64,000 nt of DNA, taken from assembly GCF_022698145.1 (NCBI RefSeq), contig NZ_JALDAX010000001.1:806001-870000 (forward strand), given 5' to 3'. This document shows, piece after piece, positions 1-9,359 of this stretch. Each line of letters opens with the position of its first letter. Position 1 is the first letter of the stretch. The position numbers and the translations under genes were made by a program. The notes under the pieces are model-generated. The model did no database searches. It was given only the letters and a program-made list of their open reading frames with translations, and had not been told where the DNA came from. The DNA is from Streptomyces spinosisporus (GTDB taxonomy: Bacteria > Actinomycetota > Actinomycetes > Streptomycetales > Streptomycetaceae).

Positions 1-310
1 CGCCGTAGGTGCGCAGCACGACCGTCTCGCCGGTGCCCGCGTCGGAGCCGACGCGCACCTCGGCGTCCAGTTTGGAGGCGACGCGGTCGCGCGGGGTGCG
101 GGCCTGGCGCCGGATGACGACCAGGGTGCGCGAGGGATGCTCGTGCGAGGCCTCCTCCGCGGCCTTGATCGCGTCGTAGGCGTTCTCCTCGTCCGTGACG
201 ATCACCATCGTCAGGACCATGCCCACGGCGGGGGTGCCGAGCGCCCGGCGCCCCTGCACCAGCGCCTTGTTGATCTTGCTTGCCGTGGTGTCGGTCAGGT
301 CGATCTTCAT
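1..310 (-). CDS. opcA: Glucose-6-phosphate dehydrogenase assembly protein OpcA (partial, N-terminal part)
   Basis: Only the first ~103 codons lie in the window; the gene continues beyond base 1. The protein begins [14 protein letters not shown], the conserved start of actinobacterial OpcA, and continues through the AxxRTLVVI stretch. OpcA is an allosteric/assembly factor required for full activity of glucose-6-phosphate dehydrogenase in Streptomyces and corynebacteria (family knowledge). Its ATG overlaps the zwf TGA by 4 nt (ATGA at 307-310), which implies translational coupling. Order tkt-tal-zwf-opcA is the standard Streptomyces pentose-phosphate operon. Confidence 0.95.
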   Translation of the reverse strand, partial: MKIDLTDTTASKINKALVQGRRALGTPAVGMVLTMVIVTDEENAYDAIKAAEEASHEHPSRTLVVIRRQARTPRDRVASKLDAEVRVGSDAGTGETVVLRTYG

Positions 311-1860
311 GGCCTGCGCCAGCTCCGTCCGTCTCGTGCGAGCATCTCGTCGGCTTCCTCGGGTCCCCAGGAACCCGATGCGTACTGCGCGGGCCTGCCG
401 TGGTCCGCCCAGTACCTCTCGATCGGGTCGAGGATCTTCCAGGACTCTTCCACTTCCTGGTGACGGGGGAACAGGTTGGCGTCACCGAGCAGCACGTCCA
501 GGATGAGCCGTTCGTAGGCCTCCGGGGACGACTCGGTGAAGGACTCGCCGTAGGCGAAGTCCATCGTGACGTCCCGGATCTCCATCGAGGTGCCCGGCAC
601 CTTCGAGCCGAAGCGGACCGTCATGCCCTCGTCCGGCTGGACACGGATGACGATCGCGTTCTCGCCGAGCTCCTCGGTGGCGGTGGAGTCGAAGGGGGAG
701 TGCGGCGCCCGCTTGAAGACGACCGCGATCTCGGTGACCCGGCGGCCGAGCCGCTTGCCCGTGCGCAGGTAGAAAGGGATGCCCGCCCAGCGGCGGTTGT
801 CGATCTGCAGCTTGATGGCCGCGTAGGTGTCGGTCTTCGACTCGGGGTCGATGCCCTCCTCCTGGAGGTAACCGGCCACCTTCGCACCGCCCTGCCAGCC
901 CTTGGCGTACTGCGCGAGCACCGTGTGCGCGCCCAGGTCCTCGGGCAGCCGCACCGACTTGAGCACCTTCAGCTTCTCGGTGAGCAGCGCCTCCGGGTCG
1001 AACGCGATGGGCTCCTCCATCGCGGTGAGCGCCATCAGCTGCAGCAGGTGGTTCTGGATGACGTCACGGGCGGCCCCGATGCCGTCGTAGTAGCCCGCAC
1101 GGCCGCCGATGCCGATGTCCTCGGCCATCGTGATCTGCACGTGGTCGACGTAGGAGCGGTTCCAGATGGGCTCGTACATCTGGTTCGCGAAGCGCAGCGC
1201 CAGGATGTTCTGGACGGTCTCCTTGCCCAGGTAGTGGTCGATGCGGAAGACCTCTTCCGGCTCGAACACGTCGTGCAGAAGCGTGTTCAGCTTGCGGGCG
1301 CTCGCCAGGTCGTGCCCGAACGGCTTCTCGATGACCGCGCGCCGCCAGGCGTCCCCCGGCGCCTTCGCCAGACCGTGCTTCTTCAGCTGCTGGACGACCT
1401 TGGGGAAGAACTTCGGCGGTACGGAGAGATAGAAGGCGTAGTTGCCGTTGGTGCCGCGGGCCTTGTCGAGCTCGTCGACGGTGCTGCGCAGCTGGTCGAA
1501 CGCCGCGTCGTCGTCGAAGTCGCCCGGGATGAACCGCATGCCCTCGGCGAGCTGCTGCCAGACCTCCTCCCGGAACTCGGTCCGGGCGTGCTCGCGCACG
1601 GCGTCGTGGACCACCTGCGCGAAGTCCTGGTCCTCCCAGTCCCGGCGGGCGAAGCCGACGAGCGAGAAGCCCGGCGGCAGCAGCCCGCGGTTGGCGAGGT
1701 CGTACACGGCCGGCATCAGCTTCTTGCGGGACAGGTCCCCGGTGACGCCGAAGATGACGAGACCGGAGGGACCCGCGATACGGGGCAGCCGGCGGTCCTG
1801 CTCGTCGCGCAGCGGGTTGGTCCACTCGAGATCCGGCTCGGCCACGGCTTGCTCGGTCAT
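307..1860 (-). CDS. zwf: Glucose-6-phosphate 1-dehydrogenase
   Basis: 517 aa, normal length. It oxidises glucose-6-phosphate to 6-phosphogluconolactone with NADP(+), the first step of the oxidative pentose-phosphate pathway, in the cytosol. Visible motifs are the N-terminal dinucleotide-binding [10 protein letters not shown] (about residues 38-47), EKPFG (178-182) and the substrate-binding/catalytic RIDHYLGK (206-213, His209). The ATG at 1860 is chosen because it overlaps the tal stop codon (ATGA); longer in-frame extensions would run far into tal. The downstream overlap with opcA fits G6PDH-OpcA co-production. Confidence 0.97.
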   Translation of the reverse strand: MTEQAVAEPDLEWTNPLRDEQDRRLPRIAGPSGLVIFGVTGDLSRKKLMPAVYDLANRGLLPPGFSLVGFARRDWEDQDFAQVVHDAVREHARTEFREEVWQQLAEGMRFIPGDFDDDAAFDQLRSTVDELDKARGTNGNYAFYLSVPPKFFPKVVQQLKKHGLAKAPGDAWRRAVIEKPFGHDLASARKLNTLLHDVFEPEEVFRIDHYLGKETVQNILALRFANQMYEPIWNRSYVDHVQITMAEDIGIGGRAGYYDGIGAARDVIQNHLLQLMALTAMEEPIAFDPEALLTEKLKVLKSVRLPEDLGAHTVLAQYAKGWQGGAKVAGYLQEEGIDPESKTDTYAAIKLQIDNRRWAGIPFYLRTGKRLGRRVTEIAVVFKRAPHSPFDSTATEELGENAIVIRVQPDEGMTVRFGSKVPGTSMEIRDVTMDFAYGESFTESSPEAYERLILDVLLGDANLFPRHQEVEESWKILDPIERYWADHGRPAQYASGSWGPEEADEMLARDGRSWRRP

Positions 1861-3026
1861 TCTGTCTCGACCCCCTTGCTGTCCAGGGACTTCGTCACGG
1901 CGTTCAGCAGGTCCTGCCACGCCGACTCGAACTTGGCCACGCCCTCGTCCTCCAGCTGCTGCACGACCTCGTCGTAGGAGATCCCGAGCGCCTCCACGGC
2001 GGCCAGGTCCGCGCGGGCCTCGCCGTAGCCGCCGGTCACCGTGTCGCCGGTGATCCGGCCGTGGTCGGCGGTGGCGTTCAGCGTGCCCTCCGGCATCGTG
2101 TTGACGGTGCCGGGGGCGACCAGCTCGTCGACGTACAGCGTGTCCTTGTACGCCGGGTCCTTCACACCGGTGGAGGCCCACAGCGGGCGCTGCCGGTTGG
2201 CCTGCACGGCGGCCAGAGCGGTCCAGCGGTCCGAGGACCGGGTCGAGCCGTCGGCGGAGCCGAACACCTCCTCATAAGCCTCGTACGCGAGCCGCGCGTT
2301 CGCCAGCGCGGCCCTGCCCTTGAGCGCGAGCGCCTCGTCGGTGCCGAGCACGGTGAGCCGCTTGTCGATCTCGGAGTCGACGCGGGAGACGAAGAAGGAG
2401 GCCACGGAGTGGATGACGGAGAGGTCCAGGCCCTTCGCGGCGGCCTTCTCCAGCCCGGCCAGGTAGGCGTCCATGACCTCGCGGTAGCGCTCCAGCGAGA
2501 AGATCAGCGTGACATTGACGCTGATGCCGAGGCCGATGACCTCGGTGATCGCCGGGAGGCCGGCCTTCGTCGCCGGGATCTTGATCATGACGTTGGGGCG
2601 GTCGACCAGCCAGGCGAGCTGCTTGGCCTCGGCGACGGTGGCCACCGTGTGGTGCGCGAGCCGCGGGTCGACCTCGATGGAGACCCGGCCGTCACGGCCG
2701 CCGGTGGCGTCGTACACGGGCCGCAGGATGTCGGCGGCGGCGCGTACGTCGGCGGTGGTCGCCATCCGTACGGCCTCGTCGACCGTGACGCCCCGCACCG
2801 CCAGATCGGCGAGCTGCTCCTCGTAGCCCTCACCCGAGCCGATGGCGGCCTGGAAGATGGAGGGGTTGGTGGTCACGCCCACCACATTGCCGTGCTCGAC
2901 GAGCTCGGCGAGGTTGCCGGACTCGATCCGGCTGCGCGACAGGTCGTCCAGCCAGATGGAGACACCCTGGTCGGACAGTCGCTGCAGTGCTCCCGCGGTC
3001 GCGGTCGCTTCGGTCACTTTGATCAT
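1857..3026 (-). CDS. tal: Transaldolase
   Basis: 389 aa, matching the long actinobacterial transaldolase class. It transfers a dihydroxyacetone unit between sedoheptulose-7-phosphate and glyceraldehyde-3-phosphate in the non-oxidative pentose-phosphate branch. The IWLDDLSR motif near residues 24-31, the VTTNPSIF motif near 51-58 and the Schiff-base lysine in MIKIPATK (Lys149) are all present. The ATG at 3026 lies 19 nt after the tkt stop with a weak AGAAAG ribosome site. The stop overlaps the zwf start by 4 nt. Confidence 0.96.
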   Translation of the reverse strand: MIKVTEATATAGALQRLSDQGVSIWLDDLSRSRIESGNLAELVEHGNVVGVTTNPSIFQAAIGSGEGYEEQLADLAVRGVTVDEAVRMATTADVRAAADILRPVYDATGGRDGRVSIEVDPRLAHHTVATVAEAKQLAWLVDRPNVMIKIPATKAGLPAITEVIGLGISVNVTLIFSLERYREVMDAYLAGLEKAAAKGLDLSVIHSVASFFVSRVDSEIDKRLTVLGTDEALALKGRAALANARLAYEAYEEVFGSADGSTRSSDRWTALAAVQANRQRPLWASTGVKDPAYKDTLYVDELVAPGTVNTMPEGTLNATADHGRITGDTVTGGYGEARADLAAVEALGISYDEVVQQLEDEGVAKFESAWQDLLNAVTKSLDSKGVETE

Positions 3027-3045
3027 CTTCTTTCTGGCGATCGGA

Positions 3046-5121
<2,076 letters not shown>

Positions 5122-5164
5122 CTTCAAGAAGTCCTCGATCGAAGCGGCGATCCTGCTCGGATGT

Positions 5165-5193
5165 CTTCAAACTTAAAAGTCTGACTTTTGAAG
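5165..5193. promoter_or_regulatory. AT-rich inverted repeat in the tkt/araC divergent promoter region
   Basis: The core AAAAGTC-T-GACTTTT is a perfect 7-bp inverted repeat around one base, flanked outside by CTTCAAA and TTTGAAG. It is the only strongly A/T-rich patch in about 5 kb. It sits about 45-70 nt upstream of the tkt ATG and about 75 nt upstream of the AraC gene, so it could control either. Operator role is inferred from position and symmetry. Confidence 0.5.
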
Positions 5194-5267
5194 GGGAAGG
5201 TCGCCGTGTGTCAGCCTGTGGTGAAAGTGGGACACCGGCGGCGCGACCGAGGCGGCACGAGACGGAC

Positions 5268-6173
5268 ATGGCGGACAGAACCACGCAACACGGGGACAGT
5301 GGCCAAGCGGTGGACGGCATCCGAACGTTCCCCTTCCCGGTCGAGCTGAGCGTGGGCGGAGTGGGCATGCAGACCGGCCCGATGGAGGCCGGGCGCACCT
5401 GGCACGCAGAGGCCCCCCTGGAGCGTGTCCATCGCATCGACTTCCATGTCGTGATGCTCTTCGACGACGGCCCCGTCCGCCACATGATCGACTTCGCCGA
5501 GTACGAGGCGTCGGCCGGCGACCTGCTGTGGATCCGCCCGGGCCAGGTCCACCGCTTCTCGCGGACCGACGGGTACCGCGGAACCGTCCTGACCATGCAG
5601 CCCGGCTTTCTGCCCCGCGCCACCGTGGAGGCGACCGGCCTCTACCGCTACGACCTGCCGCCGCTGCTCCGCCCGGACGCGCCCCGGCTCGCCGCCCTGC
5701 GCGCGTCCCTGGCCCAGCTGCGGCGCGAGTACGAGGACACGGCGACCCTGCCGCTGAGCCTGCACACGGCGGTGCTGCGGCACTCCCTCACGGCGTTCCT
5801 GCTGCGGCTCGCGCACCTCGCGGCCAGCTCCGCGGAGGCGGCACGCGGCCCGTCGGACACGACGTTCACCCTCTTCAGGGACGCCGTCGAGCGGGACTTC
5901 GCCACCAACCACAGCGTCAGCGCCTACGCCGACTCCCTCGGCTACTCGCGCCGCACCCTCGTCCGCGCGGTCCGCGCGGCCACCGGTGAGACCCCCAAGA
6001 GCTTCATCGACAAACGGGTCGTCCTGGAGGCGAAACGCCTCCTGGCCCACACGGACCTGCCGATCGGCCGCGTCGGAGCGGCGGTCGGCTTCCCCGACGC
6101 GGCGAACTTCTCGAAGTTCTTCCACCAGCACACGGACCAGACGCCGGCGGCGTTCCGGGCGGAATTGCGGTGA
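5268..6173 (+). CDS. AraC-family transcriptional regulator with N-terminal cupin-like domain
   Basis: 301 aa from the ATG at 5268 (MADRTTQHG). The N-terminal half has the AraC-type sensing fold signature (ERVHRIDFHVVMLF... HMIDFAEYEASAGDLLWIRPGQVHRF), typical of small-molecule binding cupins. The C-terminal ~100 residues hold two helix-turn-helix units, with YADSLGYSRRTLVRAVRAATGETPKSFIDKR and the second helix region VGAAVGFPDAANFSKFFHQH followed by TPAAFRAELR. It is divergent from the pentose-phosphate operon and convergent with the GH16 gene. Effector and targets are unknown; control of tkt is possible but not shown. Confidence 0.9.
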   Translation: MADRTTQHGDSGQAVDGIRTFPFPVELSVGGVGMQTGPMEAGRTWHAEAPLERVHRIDFHVVMLFDDGPVRHMIDFAEYEASAGDLLWIRPGQVHRFSRTDGYRGTVLTMQPGFLPRATVEATGLYRYDLPPLLRPDAPRLAALRASLAQLRREYEDTATLPLSLHTAVLRHSLTAFLLRLAHLAASSAEAARGPSDTTFTLFRDAVERDFATNHSVSAYADSLGYSRRTLVRAVRAATGETPKSFIDKRVVLEAKRLLAHTDLPIGRVGAAVGFPDAANFSKFFHQHTDQTPAAFRAELR

Positions 6174-6220
6174 ACCGTTCTGCACCCGGCTGAGGTGGGC
6201 CGACCGCCCTTGAGCAGGAG

Positions 6221-6255
6221 AGATGCCCCGCGAGGCGTGGCCTCGCGGGGCATCT
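6221..6255. terminator. Bidirectional terminator hairpin between araC-type gene and GH16 gene
   Basis: Perfect 15-bp inverted repeat (AGATGCCCCGCGAGG, 5-nt loop CGTGG, then its complement) between two convergent genes, 48 nt after the AraC stop and 13 nt after the GH16 stop as read on its strand. No U-run follows, which is usual for Streptomyces. Confidence 0.85.
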
Positions 6256-6267
6256 GTGGGGGGTGGG

Positions 6268-7662
6268 TCAGTGGCCGAAGTCGAACCAGTTCACGTTCAC
6301 GAAGTCGGCCGGCTGGCCGCTGGTGAAGGTCAGGTAGACGTCGTGCGTGCCCGTCACCCTGCCGATGTTGGCCGGTACGGTTCTCCACGACTGCCAGCCA
6401 CCGGTGTTGGCCAGCGCGAAGCTGCCGATGGGTGTGGCGGTGCGGCTGTCCAGGCGCACCTCGACCAGACCGCTGACGCCACTGGCCGCGCCGCTCGCCA
6501 CGCGGGCGTTGAACTGCGTGGCCCCGGTGGAGCCGAAGTTGACGCCCTTGTACAGGGCCCAGTCGCCGTTGGCGAGGTAGCCCATGTCCTGTCCGCCGCC
6601 GGAGTCCGTGGTGGCCTCGGTGGTGACGCCGGACTGGCTGTCGTAGGACTCGGCCTGGATCGGACTGTAGGCGTCGCGGTTGCCGGACGGCGGGGGCGTG
6701 GTGCCGCTCCCGTCGGCCGACAGGACCTGGACGTAGTCCACGACCATCGGGTGTCCTGACTCGGTGGCACTGGTCGGGCCGCCGCCGAAGGCGTCCGGGA
6801 AGCCGCCGCCCATCGCCACGTTCAGGATCACGAAGAACCCGTGGTTGGTGGCGTTGGCCCAGGTGGTGGCGTCCATCTGACTGGCCGTCACCGTGTGGTA
6901 GTTGACGCCGTCGACGTAGAAGCGGATCGCCTCGGGGCTGACCGAGCGGTCCCACTCCATGGAGTAGGTGTGGAAGCCCGACTGGCAGGTGCTGTTCGGG
7001 CAGGCGATCGAATTGCCGATGCCGGTCGTCTCGTTGCAGGGGCCGCCCGGGTTGGTGCCGCAGTGCAGGGTCGCCCAGACCTTGTTCATGCCCTGGACGT
7101 TCTCCATGATGTCCAGCTCACCGACGCTGGGCCAGTTCTGGTAGTTGCCGCGGTAGGGCGCGCCCAGCGCCCAGAACGCCGGCCAGTAGCCCGCAGCGGC
7201 GTTGCCGGTGACATTGGGCATCTGGATCCGCGCCTCGACGCGCAGCTTGCCGCCGGACGGGGGCTGGAAGTCGGTGCGCTTGGTCTCGATCCGGCCGGAG
7301 GTCCAGTGGCCGGAGGAGTCGCGCACCGGCGTGATGCGCAGATTGCCGTTGCCGTCGAGCGCGACGTTGCTGGTGCTGTTGGTCATCGTCTCGACCTCGC
7401 CGGTGCCCCAGTTGGCGGCGCCGCCGGGATACGAAGTCCCGATGTCGTACTGCCAGTTGGAGGTGTTGACCCCGGTGCCCGCGGAGCCTTCGAAGTCGTC
7501 GAGGAAGACCTGGTTCCAGCCCGCGGGGGGAGTTGGGGCCGATGCGCTGGCGGACTGGGTGGTCAGGGCGGCTGCCGCGACCAGACCGAGGGTGCCGACC
7601 GCCGCGACGAGGGCCCGCCGGAGCGGGTGCCGTCTGCGATGTGTGCCGGATCTGTCACTCAT
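6268..7662 (-). CDS. Secreted GH16 endo-beta-1,3-glucanase with C-terminal CBM6
   Basis: 464 aa. An arginine-rich signal peptide (about 1-41, ending SASASA) is followed by a GH16 catalytic domain with the diagnostic ExDxxE motif GELDIMEN (Glu182, Asp184, Glu187). A short proline/glycine linker then leads to a CBM6-type beta-sandwich beginning IQAESYDSQSG and ending VNVNWFDFGH. The likely substrate is beta-1,3-glucan of fungal walls or laminarin. The ATG at 7662 is preferred over the one at 7707 because GGGAGG lies 8 nt upstream. A LacI-type palindrome lies upstream. Confidence 0.94.
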   Translation of the reverse strand: MSDRSGTHRRRHPLRRALVAAVGTLGLVAAAALTTQSASASAPTPPAGWNQVFLDDFEGSAGTGVNTSNWQYDIGTSYPGGAANWGTGEVETMTNSTSNVALDGNGNLRITPVRDSSGHWTSGRIETKRTDFQPPSGGKLRVEARIQMPNVTGNAAAGYWPAFWALGAPYRGNYQNWPSVGELDIMENVQGMNKVWATLHCGTNPGGPCNETTGIGNSIACPNSTCQSGFHTYSMEWDRSVSPEAIRFYVDGVNYHTVTASQMDATTWANATNHGFFVILNVAMGGGFPDAFGGGPTSATESGHPMVVDYVQVLSADGSGTTPPPSGNRDAYSPIQAESYDSQSGVTTEATTDSGGGQDMGYLANGDWALYKGVNFGSTGATQFNARVASGAASGVSGLVEVRLDSRTATPIGSFALANTGGWQSWRTVPANIGRVTGTHDVYLTFTSGQPADFVNVNWFDFGH

Positions 7663-7722
7663 GCGGGGTGCCTCCCGGGAACGGAGTGAGATGCGCGGGG
7701 ACGTCATGGACTCCGAGACTTT

Positions 7723-7736
7723 TGAGAGCGCTCTCA
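7723..7736. promoter_or_regulatory. LacI-type operator upstream of GH16 glucanase
   Basis: The perfect 14-bp palindrome TGAGAGCGCTCTCA lies 61 nt upstream of the GH16 start. It resembles the CebR-type operator of Streptomyces (TGGGAGCGCTCCCA), bound by LacI-family sugar repressors. No lacI gene is adjacent, so the regulator must act from elsewhere. The site is seen directly; its role is inferred. Confidence 0.75.
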
Positions 7737-7836
7737 GAGTGGCCCCAATGTGCTCCCGGTCACTCCGGTCGTCAAGAGTTGAAGCAGGTAAAGTCCATTC
7801 GCGGCGGGTGAGTTCATCCCATGAAGGGCATTTGTG

Positions 7837-9075
7837 CTACAGGGCGCTGCCCTTGCGCCACTCGTCCCACGACAGGTTCCAGCCGTTGAGCCCGTTGTCG
7901 GGATCGACGGTGCGCTCGCCGGAGTTCCTGACGATCACCACGTCGCCGAGCATCGAGCTGTCGTAGAACTTGTAGCCCGGCACGGACGGGTCGTTCGCGC
8001 CCTTGGTGTCGTGCAGGCCGATGCAGCCGTGGCTGGTGTTCTCGTGCCCGAACACCCCTGTGGACGCCCAGTAGTTGCCGTGCACGAAGGTGCCGGAGGT
8101 GGTCAGGCGCTGGGCGTGCGGCACGTCGGGGATGTCGTACTCGTCGCCGAGCCCGACCGTCGAGGACTCCATGCGGGTCTGCCTGAACCGCTCGCTGATC
8201 ACCATGATCCCGGACCAGGTGGTGTGCTCGGGGTCACCGCCGGAGACCGGATAGGTGGCGTACGTCGCGCCGTCGCGCTTCACCACCATCTCCTTGGCGG
8301 CCAGGTCGACCGTGCTGATCTGCTCGCGGCCGATGTGGAAGGTGACGGTCTTGTGCTGCACGCCGTAGACGCCGTCCGCGCCCTCGACATCCTTGAGCCG
8401 CAGGTCGAGAGTGATCTTCGTGCCGGCCGCCCAGTAGGTCTCGGGGCGGAAGTCGAGCCGGGTGTCACCGAACCAGTGGCCGACCACCTCGACGGCTGGC
8501 TCGGCGGTGACGGTGATGGCCTTCTGGACCGCGGCCCGGTCCGTCACGGCGTGCGAGAAGTTGATCGACACGGGCATTCCGACGCCGGAGGTGGAGTCCG
8601 CCTCGGGCGTGAAGTAGCCGACGAAGGTCTCGCCGGGCGCCCTGGTGGTGAAGGTCGCGGTCTGCGCGGACGCGCCCTCGGGCGTCGCCGAGACCGTGTA
8701 CTTCGTGCCCGAGTACGGGTTCTTCGCCGACGTCCACCGGGTCCTCGCGGCGTTGAACGTGCCCGCCAGCGTGGAGCCGTCATTGCCGGTGACCTTCACC
8801 GAGGCCAGGGTGCCGTCGGCCACGGTGACCTCGACGGGCTCGGTGAACGCGGCCTTCCTGGTGCCGTCGGCTGGGCTGACCGAGACGACCGGCTTCTTCG
8901 CCGCCGCCTTGGTGGACGCGGTGGTCCTCGCCGTCCCCTCCGACGCGTCCGCCGAGCCGCTGCACCCGGACAGGACGGCGGCGGCCGGTGCGATGCCGAG
9001 CGCCGTGAGCAGCCCGCGCCGCGACCACCTCCGCGACGGCTGCTCGGACCGGTTCGATATGTGCGCAGCGCCCAC
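7837..9075 (-). CDS. L,D-transpeptidase lipoprotein (YkuD domain with Ig-like repeats)
   Basis: 412 aa from the GTG at 9075 (VGAAHISNRS), preceded by AGAAAGG at suitable spacing. A Tat-like SRRWSRRGLL segment leads into a lipobox LSGC (Cys38), so the mature protein is probably lipid-anchored outside the membrane. Two beta-sandwich (Ig-like, Big-type) regions follow, then the YkuD catalytic domain with HG...SHGCIGLHD, catalytic Cys351. It should form 3-3 peptidoglycan crosslinks. ORF extensions upstream of this GTG lack signal features and are rejected. Confidence 0.94.
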   Translation of the reverse strand: MGAAHISNRSEQPSRRWSRRGLLTALGIAPAAAVLSGCSGSADASEGTARTTASTKAAAKKPVVSVSPADGTRKAAFTEPVEVTVADGTLASVKVTGNDGSTLAGTFNAARTRWTSAKNPYSGTKYTVSATPEGASAQTATFTTRAPGETFVGYFTPEADSTSGVGMPVSINFSHAVTDRAAVQKAITVTAEPAVEVVGHWFGDTRLDFRPETYWAAGTKITLDLRLKDVEGADGVYGVQHKTVTFHIGREQISTVDLAAKEMVVKRDGATYATYPVSGGDPEHTTWSGIMVISERFRQTRMESSTVGLGDEYDIPDVPHAQRLTTSGTFVHGNYWASTGVFGHENTSHGCIGLHDTKGANDPSVPGYKFYDSSMLGDVVIVRNSGERTVDPDNGLNGWNLSWDEWRKGSAL

Positions 9076-9359
9076 GGCAGGCCTTTCTGGATGTCCACCT
9101 TTTCCGGGTGCATCCTGCGCCGCGTAGATTTGTTGATCCTTTGAATCCAGCGGCCGTTTCCTGAGATTCCTGTGAGGAGTTGCCGTGAGAAGGCCTGAAA
9201 CCACGGTTGTGGCGGCCCCGGGGTTTGTGAACAGAGTATGAACGGCCCGACCGGGGCCCTGAGTATCCGATGAGATCCCCGTCATGGCATGGCTTCCCCA
9301 CCCTCCCGGTCGGAATAGTTCGGAAGCAGGAACGACCGACCATTGCACGGAGGTACTAC

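Noticed and set aside
307..2181. Longer zwf with a start at 2181
   Set aside because: It would overlap most of the 3' half of tal; the ATG at 1860 fits the overlap pattern and family length.
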